From: Caldilineales bacterium
Lineage (GTDB): Bacteria > Chloroflexota > Anaerolineae > J102
Direction: 5' to 3'
DNA: 64,000 bases
NCBI GenBank assembly: GCA_019695115.1
Contig: JAIBAP010000002.1
Span: forward strand, 119,034 to 183,033
The position numbers and the translations under genes are program-made. Below, piece by piece: positions 32,710-39,587 of the stretch (positions are counted from its first letter, which is position 1; each line of letters begins with the position of its first letter). The notes under the pieces were generated by a model. The model ran no database searches. It was not told where the DNA came from and saw only the letters and a list, made by a program, of their open reading frames with translations.

Positions 32710-33603
32710 GTGAGCACCCCACCTCTTTCCCGACTCCCGGGCGTCGTCATGGCCAACGATGAGGGCGGCGTGGGTTTTGCCGCGGCCCTGGCGGTGCTGC
32801 AATCAGGCGGGCCGGCGCTGGATGCGGTCGAAACCGGCATCCGGGCGGTGGAGCAGGAACCGTCGGTGCGCACGGTGGGCGTGGGCGGGGCGCCGAACCG
32901 CCTGGGCGAGATGGAGTTGGACGCTTCGATCATGGAGGGCGGCGGCCTGATGACCGGAGCTGTGGCGGCCCTGAAGGGCTTTGTGCACCCGATCTCGGTC
33001 GCCCGGCAAGTGATGGAGCGGCTGCCGCACGTGCTTTTGGTGGGCGAGGGCGCCGCCCGCTTTGCCGCCGCGATCGGGGCCGAGCAAGGCGAGACGCTCA
33101 GCCCGCAGGCCAGGGCCGAGTATGAGCGCTGGCTGGCGGGGCAGGTCGCGCCCGATCCCACGCCCGGCGGCACGACCATTTTTCTGGCGCGAGATGGCCA
33201 GGGCCGCATGGCCGGTGGGGTGAGCACATCGGGCTGGGCCTACAAATATCCCGGTCGGGTGGGCGATTCGCCCATCATCGGGGCCGGACTGTATGTCGAC
33301 GAGCGTTTTGGCGCCGCCGCCTGCACCCACACCGGCGAAATGACCATTCGGGCAGGGACAGCCAGGGCCGTGGTGGCCTATCTGAAAAAGGGCGCCTCGG
33401 TCGAACAAGCCTGCCGCGAGGCCGCCGACGACCTGCGCCATCTGGCCGGCGGCCACCTGGGGCCGGTGGTGATCCACGCCCTCGACCGCGCGGCCCGGCC
33501 CTTCGTCCTGGCCCTGGCCGCGCCCGACGCCGGCTACTGGTGGTGGGATGGCGGCCCCGCCCCCCACCTGCGCCCCGCCTCCCCCCTCCCCGCCTTCTCC
33601 TGA
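32710..33603 (+). CDS. Isoaspartyl peptidase/L-asparaginase family Ntn hydrolase
   Basis: This 297-aa protein starts at GTG 32710 behind GAGGAGA (32694-32700). It belongs to the N-terminal-nucleophile asparaginase 2 family: [28 protein letters not shown], and the self-cleavage region ending [11 protein letters not shown] then [20 protein letters not shown] with [10 protein letters not shown] and AAACTHTGE. Glycosylasparaginase-type proteins have this STSGW...[12 protein letters not shown] run. Cleavage would free a Thr that acts as nucleophile. It could hydrolyse isoaspartyl dipeptides, asparagine or GlcNAc-asparagine. No signal peptide is present. Confidence 0.85.
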   Translation: MSTPPLSRLPGVVMANDEGGVGFAAALAVLQSGGPALDAVETGIRAVEQEPSVRTVGVGGAPNRLGEMELDASIMEGGGLMTGAVAALKGFVHPISVARQVMERLPHVLLVGEGAARFAAAIGAEQGETLSPQARAEYERWLAGQVAPDPTPGGTTIFLARDGQGRMAGGVSTSGWAYKYPGRVGDSPIIGAGLYVDERFGAAACTHTGEMTIRAGTARAVVAYLKKGASVEQACREAADDLRHLAGGHLGPVVIHALDRAARPFVLALAAPDAGYWWWDGGPAPHLRPASPLPAFS

Positions 33604-33605
33604 CT

Positions 33606-33700
33606 TCAGTATTCAGTTTTCAGTTTTCAGTGTTCAGTTTTCAGTCTCCTGCGCCCCGCCTCCCCCCTCCTCGCCTCCCTCCTCCCTCCTCCCTCCTCCC
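33606..33700. repeat. Heptanucleotide arrays TTCAGTN and CTCCCTC before the esterase
   Basis: TTCAGTA/TTCAGTT units run with period seven from 33606 to about 33645. CTCCCTC units (period seven, all pyrimidine) fill 33673-33700 and end at the ATG of the next gene, replacing any Shine-Dalgarno sequence. Confidence 0.85.
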
Positions 33701-34675
33701 ATGCTCTTCGATCTTCCCCTTGACCAACTCCGCACCTACCTGCCGGCCCGCCAAGAGCCGGTCGACTTCGACGACTTCTGGGCCGAAACCCTGGCCGACG
33801 CCCGCCGCCAGCCCCTGAACCCGCGCTTCGAGGCCATCGACGCCGGACTGCGGCTGCTGGACGTCAGCGACGTGACCTACAGCGGCTATGGCGGCCAGCC
33901 GATCAAAGCCTGGCTGCTGTTGCCCCGCCAGCGGACGCGGCCCCTGCCCTGCGTGGTGCAATACATCGGCTACGGCGGCGGTCGCGGCAACCCGCACGAC
34001 TGGCTGCTGTTCGGCGCCGCCGGCTACGCCCACCTGATCATGGACACGCGCGGCCAGGGCAGCGTGTGGTTGCGCGGGGATACGCCCGACCTGGAGCGCG
34101 ACGGCGGCAACCCCCAGCATCCCGGCTTCATGACCCGCGGCATCCTCAACCCGGCCACCTACTACTACCGCCGCGTCTTCACCGACGCCGTGCGGGCGGT
34201 GGAGGCGGCGCGGGCGCACCCGGCCATCGACGCCGCTCGCGTGGCCGTGACCGGCGGCAGCCAGGGCGGCGGCATCAGCCTGGCCGTGGCCGGCCTGCTG
34301 CCCGACCTGGCCGCGGCCCTGCCCGACGTCCCCTTCCTCTGCCACTACCGCCGCGCCACCGAACTGGTGGACACCCACCCCTACAACGAGATCGCCCGCT
34401 TCTGCAAAATCCACCGCCGCCAGATCGAGACCGTATTCGACACCCTCTCCTACTTCGACGGCCTCAACTTCGCCGCCCGTGGTCGCGCCCCAGCCCTGTT
34501 CTCGGCCGGGCTGATGGACGACATCTGCCCGCCCTCCACCGTCTTCGCCGCCTACAACCACTACGCCGGCCCCAAGCAGGTCGAGGTCTACCCCTACAAC
34601 CAGCACGAGGGCGGCGAAAGCGACCACGACGCCGTCAAACTGGCCTTCCTGGCGGGGCTGTGGGGTGAGCCATAG
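33701..34675 (+). CDS. Acetyl xylan esterase/cephalosporin-C deacetylase (CE7-type)
   Basis: This 324-aa alpha/beta hydrolase has the normal CE7 length. Landmarks are [53 protein letters not shown], the nucleophile Ser in [16 protein letters not shown], the acid in [12 protein letters not shown] and the base His in [10 protein letters not shown]. The enzyme removes acetyl groups from xylo-oligosaccharides and related substrates in the cytoplasm. No signal peptide is present. It may complement carbohydrate uptake by the binding protein upstream, which is inference. Confidence 0.9.
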   Translation: MLFDLPLDQLRTYLPARQEPVDFDDFWAETLADARRQPLNPRFEAIDAGLRLLDVSDVTYSGYGGQPIKAWLLLPRQRTRPLPCVVQYIGYGGGRGNPHDWLLFGAAGYAHLIMDTRGQGSVWLRGDTPDLERDGGNPQHPGFMTRGILNPATYYYRRVFTDAVRAVEAARAHPAIDAARVAVTGGSQGGGISLAVAGLLPDLAAALPDVPFLCHYRRATELVDTHPYNEIARFCKIHRRQIETVFDTLSYFDGLNFAARGRAPALFSAGLMDDICPPSTVFAAYNHYAGPKQVEVYPYNQHEGGESDHDAVKLAFLAGLWGEP

Positions 34676-34872
34676 GTCAGTGGGCGCGATCGGGATGATA
34701 AGATAGATTACTGAACTATCCGACGTAGCGTGCAATACTATTGCGTCAGTTTGTAAGCGATCAGTTTGGTTCTAGCGTTGGCAATTTCTGCCAGGGTTCA
34801 TAGCCATCGGAGATGGCTCGTTGTCTCCCCTCCCCTCCCCTCCCCGCTCCTCTCTCCGGAGTAAGAAAAGTC

Positions 34873-35427
34873 ATGAAACGAATCAAGCAACAATTTGCGC
34901 CACGCTGGTTGGGTCTTGGCCTGACCCTCCTGCTCGTGATCGGGTTGAGCGGCATCGCCTTTGCCGCGGCCACGTTCAGCAATCAAGTCGGCCCCACATG
35001 GTTGAACCCAGGCTACCAGTGGACATTGACGACATCGGGCGTCAGTACTCCCGACAAGGGTGTGTGTATCGAGTATTCGATTGACGGCGGCGCTGCTGTG
35101 GAGACAGCCTGCAGTTGTGTGGGAGCCGACTGCACCAATAACAATGGAAATTGGACATGCACTGCTCCTACCAACGCTACTACCAACATCGTCTGGACGA
35201 TTGGCACTTATACCGGTGGAGGCGCTTGCGGCAACCTCTCGACCGCCGCCCCGGGTTGGCAGAGTGTCACTACCCCTGTCCGCCCCAGCGCTGTCGACCT
35301 CAATGGCCTGGCCGCGGCCCGCGGCGCGGCCGGCTGGCAGCTTGTTGCCATCGCCCTGCTGGGGCTGTTGGGGCTGGGTGCGGGCCTGTGGTGGGCGCGC
35401 AACCGGCGCCGGGCCCTGGCCGGATGA
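34873..35427 (+). CDS. Exported Cys-rich protein with C-terminal membrane anchor, unknown
   Basis: This 184-aa protein starts at ATG 34873. It has a signal peptide (helix LGLGLTLLLVIGLSGIAFA) and a mature domain of about 100 residues with seven cysteines in VCIEYS, ACSCVGADC, NWTCT and GGACGN. It ends with AVDLNGLAAARGAAGW, a hydrophobic helix LVAIALLGLLGLGAGLWW and ARNRRR. The tail resembles those of the proteins at 36232-36894 and 37163-38698, suggesting a shared sorting or anchoring signal. The 197-bp gap upstream is AT-richer than its surroundings and shows no clear promoter. Confidence 0.72.
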   Translation: MKRIKQQFAPRWLGLGLTLLLVIGLSGIAFAAATFSNQVGPTWLNPGYQWTLTTSGVSTPDKGVCIEYSIDGGAAVETACSCVGADCTNNNGNWTCTAPTNATTNIVWTIGTYTGGGACGNLSTAAPGWQSVTTPVRPSAVDLNGLAAARGAAGWQLVAIALLGLLGLGAGLWWARNRRRALAG

Positions 35428-35493
35428 TGGGCGGATGATCCGCCCCCCCGCTTCTTGCCACCATTCCCTTTCGAATCGACGCGAGGAACCCCT

Positions 35494-35658
35494 ATGACAA
35501 CCCCACCCCCGGCCCCTGCGCCCACCCCCGCTGCCAAACCCCGCCCCACCTACCGGGCCCCGGCCATCGTCCACAAGGCCCAGCTCAAGCACTTCAGCGG
35601 CTCGCCGCTGGCCGTCGACCCCAACTCGCCGGAGAATGTGTTGGCTCTGCCGCAATGA
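35494..35658 (+). CDS. RiPP-precursor-like short peptide, copy 1
   Basis: This 54-aa peptide starts at ATG behind GAGGAA (35483-35488), 66 bp after the exported Cys-rich protein. The N-terminal third is a Pro/Ala spacer (TTPPPAPAPTPAAKPRP). The rest begins TYRAPAIVHKAQLKHFSGSP and continues LAVDPNSPENVLALPQ. The YxxPxI pattern resembles the leader motif read by RiPP recognition elements in lasso-type peptides. The second half is nearly identical to copy 2. No signal peptide, and no modification enzyme in the window. The RiPP idea is inference. Confidence 0.6.
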   Translation: MTTPPPAPAPTPAAKPRPTYRAPAIVHKAQLKHFSGSPLAVDPNSPENVLALPQ

Positions 35659-35696
35659 GGCCGCCGGACGGCGCCGCCCCCTTCTGCTGCCCCGAA

Positions 35697-35732
35697 ACGG
35701 CCCCTCGCCCCGTCGCGAGGGGCCGTTTGTTT
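35697..35732 (+). terminator. Terminator after peptide copy 1
   Basis: ACGGCCCCTCGC (35697-35708) pairs perfectly with GCGAGGGGCCGT (35715-35726), followed by TTGTTT. It separates the two peptide genes. Confidence 0.85.
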
Positions 35733-35801
35733 CCCGGCTTTCGTCGCCTGGCCCGCCGTTCCAGGTCGCTCCGCCGCCTCACCCTTGCAGGCAAAACCTG
35801 C

Positions 35802-35830
35802 TTGCTTTTTCGTCGCCTTTCTGCCATAAT
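35802..35830 (+). promoter_or_regulatory. Promoter of peptide copy 2
   Basis: TTGCTT (35802-35807) and CATAAT (35825-35830) lie 17 bp apart. The start would be near 35837, giving a leader of about 57 nt with AAAAGGAAC before the ATG. Confidence 0.65.
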
Positions 35831-35893
35831 TGTCCCGAAAACATCTTGTGCTACATCCAGTCTTTCTTGCTCTTGTTCTCAAAAGGAACCACG

Positions 35894-36061
35894 ATGACCA
35901 CCCCACCCCCGGCCCCCGATCCCCTCCCCTCGCCAGCGGTCGCGTCCCATCCCTACCAGACGCCGGCCATCGTCCACAAGGCCCAGCTCAAGCACTTCAG
36001 CGGCTCGCCGCTGGCCGTCGACCCCAACTCGCCGGAGAATGTGTTGGGTCTGCCGCAGTAA
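35894..36061 (+). CDS. RiPP-precursor-like short peptide, copy 2
   Basis: This 55-aa peptide starts behind AAAAGGAAC (35880-35888). The first 18 residues (TTPPPAPDPLPSPAVAS) differ from copy 1. The remainder (PYQTPAIVHKAQLKHFSGSP, LAVDPNSPENVLGLPQ) differs only near the YxxP motif and in one Gly for Ala. It has its own promoter and follows a terminator, so both copies can be expressed independently. The strong conservation of the C-terminal part with a variable N-terminus suggests that the C-terminal part is the functional product or recognition site. Confidence 0.6.
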   Translation: MTTPPPAPDPLPSPAVASHPYQTPAIVHKAQLKHFSGSPLAVDPNSPENVLGLPQ

Positions 36062-36231
36062 TGAGACGGGACGGCAAATCATGTAACTGCGTTTGTCTTC
36101 GATGGAGCATGAAACGCCATTTGGATCGAGTCGACCAGTGTGCCCGATGACGGACTCTGCGATGCCATGGCGTATCAGAATCCATTTCGCTATCGATTGC
36201 GATTTATTACGATAAGTGTGAGGCAAAAAAT

Positions 36232-36894
36232 ATGAGATCCATTTCCAAGATATCGATTGGTGCAATCATAGTTATCGCACTGGTGCTGACTGTCAGTTTG
36301 CGTGTGTTTGGTACAGCAAACTATGTCTATCACGAGAAGACTGAGAATTTCGTCAACGGCAGCAGTGGGACGAAATACTTCGTGACCAGCGGCGGTCACG
36401 GCACGACGCCGTGGAGCACCGATACCGTCAGCGTCAACTTCAAGGTCGAGTATCAAAATTACACCAACCAGGTGCGTCTTTACTACACAACGGATGGCAG
36501 CACACCGTCCGGCAGCTTTGGCACCGCTTCCGGCACGACAACTGTATTGACTTGTTCGTATAGCAGCACGTTCGGCAGCCCAGTTGTCGATGTGGTTACC
36601 TGCCCCAGCATCCCAGCGCAGGCAAAAGGGACGACCGTCAAATACATCGTGAGCGCCTGGCATTCAGGCGGCGGCGCCGAGTATTTTGCCAACAATGGTG
36701 AGTGTTCCGGTTGCGGCAGTTCTGGTTCGGGGGCGGCCACCGTCTTTAGCTACACGACTCTAGGCCCCAACGCCATCACCCTCTCCTCCCTCACTGCCCG
36801 GGCGGCGGGGGGGCAGGCGGCGTTGCCTTTGCTGGCCGGGGTGTTCGGCCTGGCCGGGCTAGGCGTGGGCGCTTATACCCGCCGCCGGCGCTAA
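36232..36894 (+). CDS. Exported protein with chitobiase-C-like beta domain and C-terminal anchor
   Basis: This 220-aa protein starts at ATG behind GTGAGG. A signal helix (IGAIIVIALVLTVSLRV) is followed by a beta-rich domain with VRLYYTTDGSTPSGSFG, a phrase typical of the small CHB_HEX_C Ig-like domain, and a Cys pair in GECSGCGSSG. The tail is AITLSSLTARAAGG, a helix ALPLLAGVFGLAGLGVGAY and TRRRR. The same tail design occurs in the two neighbours. Function unknown. Confidence 0.72.
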   Translation: MRSISKISIGAIIVIALVLTVSLRVFGTANYVYHEKTENFVNGSSGTKYFVTSGGHGTTPWSTDTVSVNFKVEYQNYTNQVRLYYTTDGSTPSGSFGTASGTTTVLTCSYSSTFGSPVVDVVTCPSIPAQAKGTTVKYIVSAWHSGGGAEYFANNGECSGCGSSGSGAATVFSYTTLGPNAITLSSLTARAAGGQAALPLLAGVFGLAGLGVGAYTRRRR

Positions 36895-36951
36895 CCCCAC
36901 CTGGCCGGCAACCCTGCCCGTCGCCGGAAGCACTTCGACATCGCACCCAGC

Positions 36952-36988
36952 GCGCAAGCCTGCCGGATTCATTCTGGCAGGCTTGCGC
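36952..36988. terminator. 13-bp-stem hairpin between convergent genes
   Basis: GCGCAAGCCTGCC (36952-36964) pairs perfectly with GGCAGGCTTGCGC (36976-36988). There is no T-run on the plus strand. Position between convergent genes suggests a stop or stabiliser for the 36232 transcript. Confidence 0.65.
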
Positions 36989-37076
36989 CGCGAAAGACGA
37001 CAAAGGACGCTCAGTTCGCTGGATGAACGGCCTGGTCCAGCTTCCCGCATCTCAATCGTGACGATGGGCGCCAGTT

Positions 37077-37113
37077 GAGAGCAGGCCCGCCGCCCGGCGA
37101 CGGGCCTGCTCTC
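37077..37113. terminator. Second 13-bp-stem hairpin before the convergent gene end
   Basis: GAGAGCAGGCCCG (37077-37089) pairs perfectly with CGGGCCTGCTCTC (37101-37113) around 11 nt. It lies 50 bp beyond the stop of the minus-strand gene and may end that transcript. Confidence 0.65.
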
Positions 37114-37162
37114 TGCCCCGAAGATGTGAGGCGGCGAGACCGGCGGCCACCTGCGACCGCCC

Positions 37163-38698
37163 CTACCTGCCGCGCCCCCGCCGGAGGGCCGCGCCGCCCA
37201 CCGCCATCAGCCCCAGCAGGGGCAGGGCCGCGGCCCAGGGGCGGGCGGGGGAGTGGGCGGCCAGGGAGCGGAGGGTGACGGCGGTGGGCGTGAAGCTGGA
37301 AATGGCCCAGGGGGAGAAGGTCGTGATACCGCTCTGCTCGACCCAATTGTTGGTCGAATCCCGGCTGCTCTGACCCATATTCAGCCACTGCGAACCGTCA
37401 TAGCGCCAGAGCACCAGCGTCGACTCCGTGTTGCCGTTCAACTCGCTTTCCAGGTAGTGCAGACGCACGGTGGCGGCGTAGCCGCTGCCGCCGTTAGGGG
37501 TGATGGTGTAGCTGCGGGTCACGGCATAGGTGAAAGCCGACGGCTGCGACTGGGCAATGTTCACGGTGACGTCGGTCGGCACCGTGCCGCTGGCAAAATT
37601 CAGCGAAACATCGGGGTTGCCAAAGCTGTAGGTCTTTGTCGTCACCAGCGTGCCGGTACGCTTGACGTTTCCCCACACATCGCCGTTGCCGGAGGTGGTG
37701 ACAGCCTCGGCCAGGGTGAGAGTGTTGGCGCCGGTGGTGATATCGCCGCTTGTGAGGGCAAGGCTAGTGCTAACCGTCACATCCCTGCCGAGAGTAGCGC
37801 CAGCCGCATTGTTGAGGCTAAGCGAGCTGAATGTGATGGCGCCGGAACCGCTGACTGACTGCGCTGATGTTCCATTGAGATTCACTGCCTGACTGCTTGC
37901 GAAGGTTAGGGCGGCGCCGTTATTTACAAGGTTACCGCCGAGATTCAGCGCAGCAGTCATGGTGCTGTTGAAGGTAATTCCCGTGTTAAGTGTGAAGTGT
38001 CCCCTTATTGTCAAGGCTGAACCACCACTTGCTGTGTATGTAGCAGCCCCTGCTGTCCTGGTGAGTGTCAGGCTTCCAAAGGTGCGGCCTGAAGCGCTGA
38101 TTGCAAAGGCACTTGTACCCGGCACGTCATACTCAAAGAGTCCCAGTTCGGTTCCTGAAGCGGTTGACAACAGCGGAATAACTCCAGCAGTGCTTCGCGC
38201 TGTATTGTGCACATACTTTGCGCCGTTGTTGATCCGAACAGTGCCGTTGCTTGTCGAATTCGCCTGGATGCCATTGCCTGATCCCGCCCCCGACGAGTTG
38301 ATAAGGATCGCTCCACTATCCAGGACGATGTCGTCTGTGGCCGCTGTGTTATCTCCAACATTGAATCCAGGAGCATTGGTGTTGGAACTGGGTAACGTCA
38401 AAGTGATAGTATTCACTCCTGCTGGAGAGATTGTGAGTTTCACAATTGCCACAGTGACAGCACCACCCGGTAGATTGACCGAGTAACTTCCCGCAAGCAA
38501 TGAGTTATCGAGGACGACCGAATCTGTTGACGCCGGGACGACATCATCATTCCAGTTGCTGGCATCGCTCCAGTTCGATGTACCCGCCCCACCATCCCAT
38601 GTTTTCGTGGCGGCCAACACCCTTGGCGCGGGGAAGGCGGCAAAAGCGACGGCAACCAGCGCTAACGCCAACATGAGCGAAATCCATTTGCCCTTCAT
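37163..38698 (-). CDS. Exported autotransporter-repeat-like beta-helix protein with C-terminal anchor
   Basis: This 511-aa protein starts at 38698, with GGAGG just upstream on the minus strand. A signal peptide ends at about PRVLAA. The mature part opens with TKTWDGGAGTSNWSDASNWN, the motif that starts many extracellular beta-helix proteins. Ser/Thr/Asn/Gly-rich strands (ALNLGGNLVNNGAALTFASS, LALTSGDITTGANTLTLAEA) follow. Near the end lie VLWRYDGSQWLNMGQS and ITTFSPWAISS. The tail is AVTLRSLAAHSPARPW, a helix AALPLLGLMAVGGAALRR and GRGR. It is probably a surface protein, with no enzymatic motif seen. Confidence 0.78.
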   Translation of the reverse strand: MKGKWISLMLALALVAVAFAAFPAPRVLAATKTWDGGAGTSNWSDASNWNDDVVPASTDSVVLDNSLLAGSYSVNLPGGAVTVAIVKLTISPAGVNTITLTLPSSNTNAPGFNVGDNTAATDDIVLDSGAILINSSGAGSGNGIQANSTSNGTVRINNGAKYVHNTARSTAGVIPLLSTASGTELGLFEYDVPGTSAFAISASGRTFGSLTLTRTAGAATYTASGGSALTIRGHFTLNTGITFNSTMTAALNLGGNLVNNGAALTFASSQAVNLNGTSAQSVSGSGAITFSSLSLNNAAGATLGRDVTVSTSLALTSGDITTGANTLTLAEAVTTSGNGDVWGNVKRTGTLVTTKTYSFGNPDVSLNFASGTVPTDVTVNIAQSQPSAFTYAVTRSYTITPNGGSGYAATVRLHYLESELNGNTESTLVLWRYDGSQWLNMGQSSRDSTNNWVEQSGITTFSPWAISSFTPTAVTLRSLAAHSPARPWAAALPLLGLMAVGGAALRRGRGR

Positions 38699-38870
38699 GT
38701 GTCATCCTCCTTGGCATGTCCGCGTGCGAAGGCGCAGCGCCAACGCCGGATGGTCTCCATCCCGACAGCCTTGAGCCGCTCCTGCAACCCTCGCGGCCAT
38801 CAGCTCTATTCGACGAGGAAACCGGCAAGTGGGTGCGTCAACGCCTTCTCGATCGTCATCAACGTAGGGT

Positions 38871-38899
38871 ATTGTACACTGAGCGGGTGTCGGAGGCAA
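38871..38899 (-). promoter_or_regulatory. Possible promoter of the minus-strand beta-helix gene
   Basis: On the minus strand, TTGCCT (38899-38894) and TACAAT (38876-38871) lie 17 bp apart. The leader would be about 165 nt. Confidence 0.5.
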
Positions 38900-38943
38900 G
38901 TCGCCGGCACACTCAGAAAGCGCCCGCGCACCCTTGTCAACCC

Positions 38944-38972
38944 TTGACAAGCTCTCCATTCCCTGCTACATT
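38944..38972 (+). promoter_or_regulatory. Promoter of the marR-amylopullulanase region
   Basis: TTGACA (38944-38949) and TACATT (38967-38972) are exactly 17 bp apart. Transcription would start near 38979, within the first of three palindromic operators. Confidence 0.75.
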
Positions 38973-38973
38973 G

Positions 38974-39015
38974 TTGCATGTGCAATAGTTGCATTTGCAA
39001 CCGTTGCGGGTGCAA
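38974..39015 (+). promoter_or_regulatory. Three tandem operators, TTGCA-N2-TGCAA type
   Basis: TTGCATGTGCAA (38974-38985), TTGCATTTGCAA (38989-39000) and TTGCGGGTGCAA (39004-39015) repeat with a 15-bp period, directly after the -10 box. The first two are full palindromes. A protein bound there would block initiation. The nearest candidate is the MarR protein encoded 33 bp downstream. Confidence 0.8.
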
Positions 39016-39047
39016 CTTTTCTACTCCTCGCTGGTCTTTCCCAGACG

Positions 39048-39497
39048 ATGGCAACGCCCGATATGAGCCTCTACCACCTCCTACAGAAGACGCACGTCCT
39101 CCTCGACGACGGCGACCAACGCATCCTGGCGCCCTACGACCTCAGCAGCCAGCAGTACCACCTCTTGCTGCACCTCAGCCAGGGCGGCGACGGGCCGGGG
39201 CTGACCAAGCGCGACCTGGCCGACCGGCTGATCTGCGACCCCAGCAACATCACGCGCCAGGTGGAGCGACTAGAGGGGCGGGGGCTGGTGCTGACGCTGG
39301 ACGACCGCGATGACAAACGCAAGCAGCGCCTGCACCTGACCACCGCTGGTCGCGAGGTCTTTGCCGCCGCGCAGCGCGCCCATCATGCCTCGGTCGAGCG
39401 CCGCTTCGGCGCCCTTTCGGAGGCCGAGCACCAGACGCTGATGGCGCTGATCGCCCGGCTGGGCGCGCAGTTGGAGCGTGAACTACAACCTGCCTGA
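39048..39497 (+). CDS. MarR family transcriptional regulator
   Basis: The 149-aa product starts at ATG 39048, because the longer frame would read through the operators. A start at 39063 is also possible. The winged helix is clear: SQQYHLLLHLSQGG, LTKRDLADRLICDPSNITRQ (recognition helix), VERLEGRGLVLTLDDRDDKR and KQRLHLTTAGREVF. MarR dimers bind palindromes and are released by small ligands. With the operator array in its own leader, autoregulation is very likely. The starch-enzyme gene begins 90 bp downstream on the same strand and may share the promoter. Confidence 0.9.
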   Translation: MATPDMSLYHLLQKTHVLLDDGDQRILAPYDLSSQQYHLLLHLSQGGDGPGLTKRDLADRLICDPSNITRQVERLEGRGLVLTLDDRDDKRKQRLHLTTAGREVFAAAQRAHHASVERRFGALSEAEHQTLMALIARLGAQLERELQPA

Positions 39498-39587
39498 GCC
39501 ACGCCGCCCGCGCCGGCCCGGCGGCTTCGGCCCCGGCCGGCGCTCAGCTCCCCTCCCCACCCTCACTCCCTCCCCGAGGAACCTGCC

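Larger units (their letters stand above)
35560..36061 (+). repeat. Two near-identical 99-bp direct repeats (3' halves of the twin peptide genes)
   Basis: Positions 35560-35658 and 35963-36061 match almost base for base, including third codon positions. They start at CCGGCCATCG and run to the stop codon. The 5' halves of the genes differ. Confidence 0.9.
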
